Shown piece by piece: positions 36,177 to 45,822 of a stretch of 64,000 nucleotides of DNA. How positions within the stretch are numbered: position 1 is the stretch's first letter; the number at the start of each line of letters is the position of its first letter. The DNA comes from DASXAI01 sp963728985 (GTDB taxonomy: Bacteria > Actinomycetota > Acidimicrobiia > Acidimicrobiales > Ilumatobacteraceae). Position numbers and translations under genes: made by a program. The notes under the pieces were generated by a model that saw nothing but the letters and a program-made list of their open reading frames with translations, was not told the DNA's origin and did no database searches. The stretch is from NCBI GenBank assembly GCA_963728985.1, contig CAVSME010000001.1, forward strand, positions 62,001 through 126,000. The letters run 5' to 3'.

Positions 36177-37142
36177 ATGCGATCGCGGGCCTATCGCAAG
36201 GGCGAACTGGAGGCGGAGGGGTTCCCGCTGGCGGACGTGTCCGACTACCTCGCCCGGCCCGACACCATCGTCTGGGTCGACCTGTGCGATCCCGACCACG
36301 CCGAGCTGGAGCAGCTGAAGGACGAGCTGGGGCTGCACGAGCTGGCCGTCGAAGACGCGCTCGAACCGCACCAGCGCCCCAAGCTGGATCACTACGACAA
36401 GCACTTCTTCCTGTCCTGCCACATGGTGGACCTGGCCGCCGACCACGTGACCTTGGACAAGACCGAGATCGACTCGTTCGTGGGCGACCGCTGGTTCATC
36501 ACCGTGCGCAAGGGTGACGACGTCGACATCGACGCCGTCGTGAAGCGGTGGGACCGCTCGTCGGACCTCGCCAGCTGCGGCGTGCCGTACCTCCTCTACG
36601 GCCTGCTCGACGTGGTGGCCGACAGCTACTTCACGGTGCTCGACCAGTTCGACGACTACTACGAGGGCGTGAGCGAGTCCCTCTTCGACGAGCATCCGCT
36701 CGACCCGGCGAGCCAGCGCGAGCGCTTCCAGGCCCGCCAGTCGCTGGTCCTCATCCACCGGCTGGTGAACGGGCTGCGCGAGGCGGTGAGCTCGCTGCTG
36801 CGTCGCGACGACGTCGTGCCCAGGCCGCTCGATCCGTACTTCCAGGACGTCTACGACCACCTGCTGCGGGCCGGGGAGATGACCGACACGCTGCGGGAGC
36901 TGGTGACCAGCATCGTGGAGACCAACCTGACGCTGCGCGACTTCCGCCAGAACCAGGTGATGAAGCAGGTCACGAGCTGGGCCGCCATCATCGCCGTGCC
37001 CACGCTCATCACCGGCTACTACGGCATGAACGTGCGCTACCCGGGACTCAACACGACGTGGGGGTGGGTGGTGTCCCTCGTGCTCCTCATCGGGTGCTCG
37101 GTGGCGCTGTTCCAGTTGTTCCGCAAGAAGGGCTGGCTGTGA
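36177..37142 (+). CDS. corA: CorA-type magnesium/cobalt channel
   Basis: 321 residues. A cytoplasmic funnel domain is followed by two membrane helices, with the selectivity motif YGMN between them (TGYYGMNVRYPG) and a basic C-terminus (FRKKGWL). It forms a homopentameric Mg2+ (also Co2+, Ni2+) channel. GGTGGA lies just upstream of the ATG as a ribosome site. Overlaps the SDR gene by four bases. Confidence 0.92.
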   Translation: MRSRAYRKGELEAEGFPLADVSDYLARPDTIVWVDLCDPDHAELEQLKDELGLHELAVEDALEPHQRPKLDHYDKHFFLSCHMVDLAADHVTLDKTEIDSFVGDRWFITVRKGDDVDIDAVVKRWDRSSDLASCGVPYLLYGLLDVVADSYFTVLDQFDDYYEGVSESLFDEHPLDPASQRERFQARQSLVLIHRLVNGLREAVSSLLRRDDVVPRPLDPYFQDVYDHLLRAGEMTDTLRELVTSIVETNLTLRDFRQNQVMKQVTSWAAIIAVPTLITGYYGMNVRYPGLNTTWGWVVSLVLLIGCSVALFQLFRKKGWL

Positions 37143-37912
37143 GCGCCTTCGCCCTCGATGGGCGCACGGCCATCGTCACCGGCGCAGGCCGCGGCATCGG
37201 GGCGGCCGTCGCCGGCGCGCTGGACGCCGCCGGCGCCCGGGTGGCGTTGGTGTCGCGCACGGCCTCAGAGCTGGAGAAGGTGGCCGGCGGGTTGACCAAC
37301 GACCCTGTCGTGATCGCCGCCGACCTCGGCACGCCCGACGGCCCCGGCTTCGCCGCCGCCCGAGCGCTCGACGCCTTCGGGGGCCGGCTCGACGTCCTCG
37401 TGAACAACGCCGGCGCCGTGCTGCGCAAGGACACCGAGGATCTCACCGTCGAGGAGCTGGACACGCTCTGGGCGGTGAACGTGCGCTCGGTGCTGCTGCT
37501 GTGCCGGGCGGTGCTGGGCGCCATGGTGGCGAGCGGCGGCGGCTCGATCGTGAACGTGTCGTCGATCTCGGCCGTGCGGGGCACGCCCCGGCGAGCGGCG
37601 TACGCCGCGACGAAGGCGGCGCTCGACGGCATGACCCGCTCGCTGGCCATGGAGTACGGACCGCGGCGGGTGCGCGTCAACTCGGTCGCGCCCGGCGCCA
37701 TCGAGACGGACATGTGGCGCGCCCCGCTGGCCCAGCCCGGGGTGCGCGAGCAGCTCGAGGGCCACGTGGCGCTCCGGCGGCTCGGCCTCGCCGACGACAT
37801 CGCCCCGGTCATCGTGTTCCTGGCGTCGGACGCGTCGCAGTACATGACGGGCGAGACGCTGTCGGTCGACGGCGGCATGCACGCCACGATGAACCTCCAC
37901 CCGCCCGTCTGA
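37139..37912 (+). CDS. Short-chain dehydrogenase/reductase
   Basis: 257 residues of classical SDR type: TGAGRGIG cofactor motif near residue 14, NNAG, a catalytic Ser in the VNVSSIS strand, YAATK (Tyr-x3-Lys), and the C-terminal FLASDASQYMTGETLSVDGGM block. It should use NAD(P)H on a hydroxyl or keto substrate that cannot be named. Start GTG overlaps the corA stop. Confidence 0.88.
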   Translation: MSAFALDGRTAIVTGAGRGIGAAVAGALDAAGARVALVSRTASELEKVAGGLTNDPVVIAADLGTPDGPGFAAARALDAFGGRLDVLVNNAGAVLRKDTEDLTVEELDTLWAVNVRSVLLLCRAVLGAMVASGGGSIVNVSSISAVRGTPRRAAYAATKAALDGMTRSLAMEYGPRRVRVNSVAPGAIETDMWRAPLAQPGVREQLEGHVALRRLGLADDIAPVIVFLASDASQYMTGETLSVDGGMHATMNLHPPV

Positions 37913-37930
37913 GTTTCGAGCAAGCAACGT

Positions 37931-37989
37931 TGGGTGCGAATCCGGTCATGGGTGCCGATTCGCCCGCCTGGCGGGTCGTTTCGCACCCA
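37931..37989 (+). terminator. Long inverted repeat, possible terminator
   Basis: Perfect 10-base outer arms (TGGGTGCGAA / TTCGCACCCA) enclose a smaller CCCGCC-TG-GCGGG hairpin. It lies in the 131-base spacer between the SDR gene and rpe. There is no long T tract, so the terminator role is uncertain. Confidence 0.5.
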
Positions 37990-38030
37990 TTGGGGGCGGC
38001 GGCGGCACGCACCTCCCCGGCGCTCACCGC

Positions 38031-38036
38031 TAGCGT
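38031..38036 (+). promoter_or_regulatory. Predicted -10 box, rpe
   Basis: TAGCGT followed by seven bases and the GTG of rpe: the leaderless arrangement. Confidence 0.5.
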
Positions 38037-38043
38037 CGATGGC

Positions 38044-38727
38044 GTGGCCGATCGTCCCATCCTGATCGTGCCGTCCGTGCTCCCTGCCGACTTCGCCCGG
38101 CTCGGCGAGGAGGTGGCGGCGCTGGAAGCAGCCGGTGCCGATCGCATCCAGTGGGACGTGATGGACGGCCAGTTCGTGCCCAACATCACCCTCGGCCCCG
38201 ACATCGTGGCCGCCGCCCGCAAGCACACGTCACTGCCGTTCGAGGCTCACCTCATGGTGCGCACGCCGGAGCTCCTGGCCGAGCGCTGGGTCGAAGCGGG
38301 CTGCGAGCGGCTCATCATCCACGCCGAGTCGGTCGTGCACCTGCACCGCACCCTCGGCCACGTGGGCTCGCTCGGCGTGGCCGCCGCGGTGGCGTTGAAC
38401 CCGGCCACCCCGGCCGTCGCCATCGCCCACGTGCTCGACCTCGTCGACATGGTGCTGGTCATGACGGTGAACCCGGGGTTCGGCGGCCAGGACTACATCG
38501 CCACCATGGAGCCGAAGATCGCCGAGGTGCGGGCCATGATCGACGCCCGTGACCTTGATGTCGACATCGAGGTCGACGGGGGGATCAGCCCATCCACCGT
38601 GGCCGGGGCGGCCGCCGCCGGGGCCAACGTGCTCGTGGCCGGCAGCGCCCTGTTCCGGGACGTGGACGGGTTGGGCCACGGCGTGGCCGAGCTGCGCGCC
38701 GTCGCGACCGCAGCGCGAGCCCGCTGA
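38044..38727 (+). CDS. rpe: Ribulose-phosphate 3-epimerase
   Basis: 227 residues, a TIM barrel with family motifs: PSVLPADFARLGEEV, WDVMDGQFVPNITLGP (metal-binding His replaced here by Gln in DVMDGQFVPN, otherwise intact), HLMV, VMTVNPGFGGQ, and IEVDGGI. It interconverts ribulose 5-phosphate and xylulose 5-phosphate in the pentose phosphate pathway. The GTG follows the promoter directly. Confidence 0.92.
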   Translation: MADRPILIVPSVLPADFARLGEEVAALEAAGADRIQWDVMDGQFVPNITLGPDIVAAARKHTSLPFEAHLMVRTPELLAERWVEAGCERLIIHAESVVHLHRTLGHVGSLGVAAAVALNPATPAVAIAHVLDLVDMVLVMTVNPGFGGQDYIATMEPKIAEVRAMIDARDLDVDIEVDGGISPSTVAGAAAAGANVLVAGSALFRDVDGLGHGVAELRAVATAARAR

Positions 38728-38771
38728 CCTGGCCGGGGACCGGGGTCCGAAACTCCCGCGCACCCCCTTCG

Positions 38772-38777
38772 TACGAT
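38772..38777 (+). promoter_or_regulatory. Predicted -10 box, AddB-like gene
   Basis: TACGAT eight bases before the GTG, consistent with a leaderless transcript of the helicase-nuclease pair. Confidence 0.45.
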
Positions 38778-38785
38778 GCGGAGCC

Positions 38786-41700
38786 GTGGCTCCCTGCCTC
38801 CACACCGTGCCCTACGGGCCCCCGGCGCTCGACCGGCTCGCCGCGCTCGTGCACGAGGCCCAGGCCACCGACCGGCTCGCCCCGGTCACGGTCGTGGTGC
38901 CCACCAATTACGTCGGCGTGGCCACCCGGCGGGCCCTGGCCCGGCGGGGCGGCATCGCCGGTGTCTCGTTCCTCACCGTCTACCGGTTGGCCGAGCTGCT
39001 GGGGGCGGCGCAGCTCGCCGGCGAGGGCCGGCGGCCGGTGTCCACGCCCGTCGTGGCTGGCGCCGTGCGCCAGGCGCTGCTGCACGTGCCCGGGTGCTTC
39101 GAGTCCGTGCGCGAGCACCCCGCCACCGAGCAGGCCCTCGTCAACGTGCACCGCGAGCTGCGCGACGTCGCCCACGCGCCCGTCGCCGCCGTCGGCCGGG
39201 CGTCGCCACGCGCTGCCGATGTGGTGCGCATCCACCGCCACGTGGCCGCCCAGCTCGCAGCAGCGTGGTACGACGAGGCCGATCTGCTGGCCGCCGCCAC
39301 GACGGCCGTGCTCGAGGGGGCCAATGCCGTCACGGCGCTGGGCGTCGTCGTCGTCCACCTGCCGCAACGGCTGTCGGTGCCGGCGGGCGCGCTGCTGGCC
39401 GCGCTGGCGACGCGCCTGCCGCTCCACATCGTCGCCGGCGCCACCGGTCACGCAGGCGCCGACGGCGGTGTGCGCACCAGCATCGGCCGCGTGGGCGTCG
39501 ACGCCGGCGCCGTAGACGTCCACCCGCCGGCGCTGCCCCCCGACGTGCAGGTGGTCACCACCGCCGACGCCGACGACGAGGTGCGCGCCGCGCTCCGCCA
39601 CGTCGTCGCCGCCGCCCGCGGCGGCGTGCCCCTCGAGCGCATCGCCGTGTGCTACGCCACGCCCGAGCCGTACGGGCGCCTGTGCGGCGAGCTCCTGGCC
39701 GATGCCGGCATCCCGTACAACGGCCGGGCCCCGCTCCCGCTGCGGGAGCGGGTCACGGCCCGCGCCCTGCTCGGCCTGCTCGCCCTCCCCGACCACGACG
39801 TCAGCCGCCACGACGTCTTCGCCCTCCTGGCCACTGTGCCGGTGCTTGGTACCGGCGGCCGACCCGTGCCCACGGCGGCGTGGGAGCGGGCCTCGCGAGA
39901 GGCGGGGGTGGTCGCCGGGCGGCGGCAGTGGGACCAGCGGCTGACCGCCCTCGCCGCCGGGCTGCGCCGGGTGGCCAGCGAGCCGCTCGGGCCGGCCGAC
40001 GACAACGCCGCCGCGGCGCGGCAGCGGGCGTGCCGGCGGGCCACCGAAGCCGACGAGCTGCGAGGTTTCGTCAGCGAGCTGTGCGAGTCGCTGGCCGATC
40101 CGCCGGCCACGTGGGAGGGGCTCGCCACCCTCGGCCACCATCTGGCGCATCGCTACCTCGGCGGCGACCGTGAGCGGGCGTCATGGCCGGAGAGCGAGCG
40201 CGTGGCCCACGACAAGGTGCTGGCCGCCCTCGATCGTCTGCGGGGCTTGGACGCCATCGATCCCCGTCCCACGGTCGAGCGGTTCCGGCGCACGCTCGAA
40301 CTGGAGCTGGAGGCGGACCTCGGGCGGATCGGCCGCCTGGGCGAGGGCATCTTCGTCGGCCCGGTGGGCCTGGCCCTCGGCCAGGATCTCGACGTCGTGG
40401 TCGTGCTCGGCCTGGCCGAGGGCACGTTCCCCACCCGCCCGTCAGAGGACGCGCTGCTGCCCGACCGCGAGCGCGCCCGCGCCGGCGGGCTCCTGGCCCT
40501 GGCCGCCGAGTCGCTGGGCTGGCAGCACCACCAGCTGCGCGCCGTCGTCGGCGCCGCCCAGCGCCAGGTCGTGCTGTGCTGGCCGCGCGGCGACCTGCGC
40601 CGTTCCACCGAGCACCTGGCGTCGCGGTGGCTGCTCGACATCGTGGGGACCCGCACGGGCGAGCGGGTGTGGTCGCACGACGTCGCGCAGCTCGACGCGC
40701 CGTGGCTCCACCACGTGGCCTCGTTCGGGGCCGGGGTCAGCGCCACGCCCTTCCCGGTCACTGCCCAGGAGCATCGCCTGCAGTCGCTCCTCGGCGGGCG
40801 GGCGCTGGCCCCCGACGCCGCCTTCGACCGTGGCGAGCGGCTGTTGCGGGCCCGCCGCAGCGCCCACTTCACCGAGTACGACGGCAACCTGGCCGGGTTG
40901 GCCGTCCCGTCCCCGGCCGACCCCGACCAGACGGTCTCCACCACTCGGCTCGAGGCGTGGGCCGCGTGCCCGTTGCACTACTTCTTCCGCTTCGTGCTCG
41001 GCGCCGCCGACGTCGAGAACCCCGAAGACGTGCTCCGCCTCACCGCCCTCGACAAAGGCAGCCTCCTCCACGCCACCCTCGACCGCTTCCTGACCGAGGT
41101 GCTGGCCCGCCCGCCGGCGCGACAGCCGGCACCGGACGAACCGTGGCGGCCGAAGGACAGCGAGCGGCTCATCCAGCTCTTCGACGAGGAGGCCGCTCGC
41201 TTCGTCGCCCGTGGTCTCACCGGGCGCGACCTGTTCTGGCGCCAGGACCGGCGCGCCATCGTGCGCGATCTCCAGACGCTGTTGCGCCACGACGGTGACC
41301 GCCGCCGGGAGCAGGCGGCCCGGCCGCTGGCCACAGAGCTCCGCTTCGGCTTCGACGGTGAACCCGTCGCCGTCGCGCTACCGGGCGACCGTTCCGTGCG
41401 CTTCCGGGGCATGGTCGATCGCGTCGACCGCACGGACGGCGGCGAGCTCATCGTCATCGACTACAAGACCGGCCGCAGCGACGCGTACCGCAACCTGGGC
41501 GACGCCGAACCGACGCTGGGCGGCACCCGGCTCCAGCTCCCCGTGTACGCCTTGGCCGCCCGCGCCGCCACCACGTCGCCCGATGCTCCGGTGCGGGCCG
41601 AGTACTGGTTCGTCACCTCCACGGGGAAGTTCCACAGCCGGGCGGTGCCGCTCGACGCACCCGTGCTGGAGCGGGTGCAGGCCGACATCGCCACCATCGT

Positions 41701-41896
41701 CGGCGGCATCGAGGCCGGGCACTTCCCGGCCCATCCTCATCGTCCGGTGTGGCAGTTCGGGCCCGGCTGCGTGGCCTGCGACGGCGACGGGGGCGGCACC
41801 GCCGAGCGCTGGCACGAGTGGACTCGCAAGAAGGACGCGCCCGAGATGGCCGCCTACCTCGCCCTCGCCGCCCGCCAGGGAGCCGACCGTGGCTGA
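38786..41896 (+). CDS. AddB/RexB-like ATP-dependent nuclease subunit
   Basis: 1,036 residues. The N-terminal two-thirds resemble a decayed UvrD-type helicase without a Walker A loop (VTVVVPTNYVGVATRRALA in that place). The C-terminal third is a PD-(D/E)xK RecB-type nuclease (LEAWAACPLHYFFRF, ELIVIDYKTGR). Cysteines in AACPLHYF and GCVACDG match three of the four iron-sulfur ligands of AddB; the fourth is not evident. It pairs with the overlapping helicase gene downstream to process double-strand breaks for recombination. Confidence 0.85.
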   Translation: MAPCLHTVPYGPPALDRLAALVHEAQATDRLAPVTVVVPTNYVGVATRRALARRGGIAGVSFLTVYRLAELLGAAQLAGEGRRPVSTPVVAGAVRQALLHVPGCFESVREHPATEQALVNVHRELRDVAHAPVAAVGRASPRAADVVRIHRHVAAQLAAAWYDEADLLAAATTAVLEGANAVTALGVVVVHLPQRLSVPAGALLAALATRLPLHIVAGATGHAGADGGVRTSIGRVGVDAGAVDVHPPALPPDVQVVTTADADDEVRAALRHVVAAARGGVPLERIAVCYATPEPYGRLCGELLADAGIPYNGRAPLPLRERVTARALLGLLALPDHDVSRHDVFALLATVPVLGTGGRPVPTAAWERASREAGVVAGRRQWDQRLTALAAGLRRVASEPLGPADDNAAAARQRACRRATEADELRGFVSELCESLADPPATWEGLATLGHHLAHRYLGGDRERASWPESERVAHDKVLAALDRLRGLDAIDPRPTVERFRRTLELELEADLGRIGRLGEGIFVGPVGLALGQDLDVVVVLGLAEGTFPTRPSEDALLPDRERARAGGLLALAAESLGWQHHQLRAVVGAAQRQVVLCWPRGDLRRSTEHLASRWLLDIVGTRTGERVWSHDVAQLDAPWLHHVASFGAGVSATPFPVTAQEHRLQSLLGGRALAPDAAFDRGERLLRARRSAHFTEYDGNLAGLAVPSPADPDQTVSTTRLEAWAACPLHYFFRFVLGAADVENPEDVLRLTALDKGSLLHATLDRFLTEVLARPPARQPAPDEPWRPKDSERLIQLFDEEAARFVARGLTGRDLFWRQDRRAIVRDLQTLLRHDGDRRREQAARPLATELRFGFDGEPVAVALPGDRSVRFRGMVDRVDRTDGGELIVIDYKTGRSDAYRNLGDAEPTLGGTRLQLPVYALAARAATTSPDAPVRAEYWFVTSTGKFHSRAVPLDAPVLERVQADIATIVGGIEAGHFPAHPHRPVWQFGPGCVACDGDGGGTAERWHEWTRKKDAPEMAAYLALAARQGADRG

Positions 41897-44800
41897 CACG
41901 ATGCTCACCGACGCGGACGCCCGGCGCACGATCGCCGCGGCCCTCGACGCGACGCTGTTCGTCGAGGCGGGGGCCGGGTCGGGCAAGACCACCGCCCTCG
42001 TCAGTCGCCTCCTGGCCCTGGTCGAGGCCGGCCACGACCTGGCGGCCACGGCCGCCATCACGTTCACCGAGAAGGCGGCGGCGGAGCTGCGCGACCGCGT
42101 GCGGATCGCCCTCGAACAGGCCGCCGAACCGGCCGCCGGTCGCCCACCCCCGGTCGTCGAGCGGTGCCGGCGGGCCATCGACGCGCTGGACGCCGCCGCC
42201 ATCAGCACGCTGCACGCCTTCGCCCAGCGACTCCTGCGGGAGCATCCGGTGGAAGCGGGCCTGCCGCCCGTCGTCGAGGTCATGGACGAGATCGGGTCGC
42301 AGGTCGCCTTCGAAGAGCGGTGGAACGTCTTTCGCGAGCGACTGTTCACGGAGCCAGCTCTGGAACGCGTCGTGCTGCTCGCCTTCTCCCTCGGCGTGCG
42401 GCTGTCCCACCTCGAGGACATCGCCGCCGCCTTCGACGCCGACTGGGACCTCATCGACGACCACGTCGTGCTCGATGCCGCCGATCCTGCGCCGTTCGAC
42501 ATCACTGCCCTGCTCGCCGTCGCCCGGGAGACCGCTCTGCTCCGCGGTCGCTGCCGCTTCGACGACGACCGGCTGGCGGCCCGGCTCGACGCCGTTGATC
42601 GATGGTGCGCCGACATCGCCGCCGTGACCGACGACGAGATCGCCGTGGTGGAGTCGTTGACCGAGCTCGACGGCGGCTGGCGGGTCGGACGCAAGGAGAA
42701 CTGGGACGGCCACGTCGACGAGGTGCGCGACGCCGGCCGCCGTCTCGGTCAGCTGGCCGCCCAGCTGCGGGCCGACCTCGTCGACGGCTGCCTGCGCCGC
42801 ATCAGCGCCGAGGTCGCCCGCTTCACGCTGGCCGCCGCCGAGGACCGGCGCCGCCACGGCCAGCTCCAGTTCCACGACCTCCTCGTGCTGGCGCGAGAGC
42901 TGCTGCGGGGGCCCCACGCCGGCGTGGTGCGCGCCACCTTGCACCGGCGCTACCAGCATCTCCTGCTCGACGAGTTCCAGGACACCGACCCCATCCAGAT
43001 CGAGCTCGCCCTGCGCATCACCGCGCCTCCCACCACTGACGCACCGGCGTGGCCGGGGCTCCAGGCCGAGCCCGGTCGCCTGTTCGTCGTGGGCGACCCC
43101 AAGCAGTCGATCTACCGCTTCCGCCGCGCCGACGTCGGCCTCTTCCTCGCCGCCAGCGACGCCATCGGTGGCGGCGACCCGCTGCAGCTGCACAGCAACT
43201 TCCGCACGGTCACCCCGGTCGTGGAGTGGGTGAACCACGTCTTCGGCACGCTGATCCAGGCCGCTCCCGGGGTCCAGCCTCCCTTCCGCCCGCTGTCACC
43301 GGTGCGACCGCCGGCCCCCGGGGCCGCCCCGGCCGTGGCCGTGATCGGACTCGAACCGCACCACGACGACGACGTGCGCGCCGATGACGTCCGCGAGCGC
43401 GAAGCAACTGGCATCGCCGCCACCATCGCCACCGCCCTGCGCGACGGGTGGCTCGTGGCCGACCGCACGGCCACCGGCGAGGAGCGCTGGCGGGCGGCCC
43501 GACCCGGCGACATCGCCGTGCTGCTGCCGGCCCGCACGTCGTTGGCGTCGCTCCAGCAGGCCCTCGACGCGGTCGGCGTCCCGCACCGGGCCGAGAGCAG
43601 CTCGCTGGTCTACGCCACGCCGGAGGTGCGGGCCCTGCTCATGGCGGCGCGCGCCGTCGACGACCCCACCGACGAGCTGGCCGTGGTCAGCACGTTGCGC
43701 TCGTCGTTGTTCGGGTGCAGCGACCGGGACCTGTTCGGCTGGGTGCAGCGAGGCGGTGCCTGGAGTGCACTGGCGCCGCTGCCACCGCCGCTCCCCGACC
43801 AGCCCGATCCCGTGCACGACGCCATGACATCCCTGGCCACGCTCACCGGCGAGCGGGCGTGGCGATCGCCGAGCGAGCTCCTCGCCCACCTCGTGTCCTC
43901 CCGCCGCGTGCTCGAGCTCGGCACGGTCGGCGGCCGCCCGCACGACCTCTGGCGGCGGATCCGCTTCGTGATCGATCAGGCGCGGGCGTGGAGCGAGGCC
44001 GGGGGTACGGGTCTGCGGGCCTACCTGCACTGGGCCGCCCGCCAGCGCAGCGACGGGACCCGGGCGGCCGAGGTGGTGCTGCCCGAGACCGACCTCGACG
44101 CGGTGCGCATCATGACCATCCACGCCGCCAAGGGCCTCGAGTTCCCGATCACGGTGGTGTCCGGCCTGTCCACGCTGCCCCGCCGACCACCGGGCGGGGG
44201 CCGCGTGATCTGGACACCGGGCGGCTACGAGGTGAAGGCGGGCAGCGGCATCACCACGGCTCGTTATGACGATGCCCTGGCCCTCGACGAGCAGCTCGAC
44301 CACCACGAACGCATCCGCCTGCTCTACGTCGCCTGCACCCGCGCCCGCGACCATCTGGTCGTGTCCCTGCACCGCACCGACGCCCACGACGCGGCGGCCG
44401 CCGAGGCCGCCACCAGCGCCACGCTCCTCGCGCGCGAGCGCCGGCGCCGGCCACGTCGAGCTCGATCCCGCCGACCTCGACGCGCCCGCGCCGGCCACCG
44501 CCACACCGCCCCCGCCGGTGGCCGACGACAGGTGGGCCGACATCGACGTGTGGGCGGCCGAGCGCGACCGCGTGCTGGCGGCCAGTGGGCGCCGGCGGGC
44601 CGTCGCCGCCACCGCCTTGGCCCGCGATGCCGTACCCCGCCACGAGCCCGTCGACCCCGGCCTCCTGAAGGACCAGCGCGACCTCGAGCTCCCCCCGTGG
44701 CAGAAGGGGCGCTACGGCACCGCGGTCGGCCGCGCCGTGCACGCCGTGCTGCAGACCGTCGACCTCGCCACCGGAGCCGGCCTGCCGGCGGCGGCTGCTG

Positions 44801-45243
44801 CCCAAGCTGCCGCCGAGGGCGTGCCCGACCGGGCCGCCGCCGTCGAGGCCCTCGCCGGTGCCGCGCTCGGTGCGCCCGTGGTCCAGGCGGCGGCGAGCGC
44901 TCCGCATTGGCGAGAGGTCTACGTGGCCGGTCCGGTCGGCGACACGTTGCTGGAGGGCTACGTGGATCTGCTCTACCGCGACGCCGACGGTCTCGTCGTG
45001 GTCGACTACAAGACCGACCACCTCCCCGACGAGCCGTCGCTCGAGGCTCGCCTCCACCACTACCGCCGCCAGGGCGCCGCCTACGCGCTGGCCGTGGAGC
45101 GGGTCACCCAGGAGCGCGTGGCCCGGTGCGTGTTCGTGTTCTGTGCTCCGGACGGGGCTCGCCAGCGGGAGGTGGAGGACCTGCGGACCGCGATGGCCGA
45201 GATCGATGACGAGCTCGCGCGTAGCGCACCCCCCGTCCCGTGA
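41889..45243 (+). CDS. AddA/RecB-like UvrD-family helicase-nuclease, frameshifted
   Basis: Corrected length about 1,117 residues. Walker A AGAGSGKTTALVSRL near the N-terminus, TFTEKAAAELRDRV, Walker B LLDEFQDTDPIQ, VGDPKQSIYRFRRADV, and MTIHAAKGLEFP mark a UvrD/RecB helicase. The C-terminal nuclease (KGRYGTAVGRAVHAVLQ, GLVVVDYKTDHL) is in the +1 frame after about base 44434, where one extra base in CTCGCGCGCGAGC restores the frame if removed. The GTG overlaps the AddB-like stop by eight bases. Together they resemble a two-nuclease AddAB complex. The shift would remove the nuclease if real. Confidence 0.85.
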
Positions 45244-45817
45244 GCAGGAAGGTGTGCTTCACGATCACGAGCCCGAGCAGCACCGCGAAGATGATCCCGG
45301 CTGGGATCAAGAAGGCGGCGGCGATGTCGCCCCACTTGCCCGAGAGGCCGCCCAGAACCGACGAGTCGATGTGGCTGCCGTCGGCGTTGTTGGTGAAGAC
45401 CAGGTCGTACTTGGCGCACGCCTTGGCCTCGGTGCGCGGCACCCGGACCTTCGACACCAGCCGGCTGGACTCGGGGTCGACGGCCGCCGCCACCAGGTAG
45501 GTGTTGCCCTCCTTCACGAACCGGCGGTCGTCGGTCTCGCCGTAGTCCACGTCGATCGTGGGCCCCGGCGCCGCGCCCTGGCGCACCTCCACCACCTGGA
45601 AGCGGGCCACGGTGGTGTCGCCCGCCACCACCTTGCCCACGAACTCGATGGCCAACGGGTCGGGCGCGGTACACCCGGCCGGCATCGTGGTGGTGGGGGC
45701 CACCGTGGTGTCGGTCGGCGCGTCCTGGGCGCTCGCCGGCGCCGCCAGCATCGCCACGCCGACGACGCCGAGCACGCCAAGGGCGGCGAGCGCGACGAAC
45801 CGGCGGGCAGCGGGCAA
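45104..45817 (-). CDS. Secreted protein with C-terminal membrane anchor, unknown function
   Basis: 237 residues from a TTG. Signal peptide at about 1-30 (FVALAALGVLGVVGVAMLAA, ending ASAQ), a Thr-rich linker, a beta-rich extracytoplasmic domain with Cys49 and a later Cys (AKACAKYD), then one membrane helix (DIAAAFLIPAGIIFAVLLGLVIV). The last about 47 residues are Arg/Pro-rich and antisense to the 140 bases at the end of the helicase gene. They look non-native, so the true stop may be earlier if another base error exists. Starts five bases after the enoyl-CoA hydratase stop. Confidence 0.6.
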   Translation of the reverse strand: MPAARRFVALAALGVLGVVGVAMLAAPASAQDAPTDTTVAPTTTMPAGCTAPDPLAIEFVGKVVAGDTTVARFQVVEVRQGAAPGPTIDVDYGETDDRRFVKEGNTYLVAAAVDPESSRLVSKVRVPRTEAKACAKYDLVFTNNADGSHIDSSVLGGLSGKWGDIAAAFLIPAGIIFAVLLGLVIVKHTFLLTGRGVRYARARHRSRPSRSAGPPPPAGEPRPEHRTRTRTGPRAPG

Positions 45818-45822
45818 GACGG

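Noticed and set aside
37936..37950. tRNA T-loop-like text (GCGAATCCGG) after the SDR gene
   Set aside because: No acceptor, D or anticodon stems at the right distances; it is part of a simple inverted repeat.
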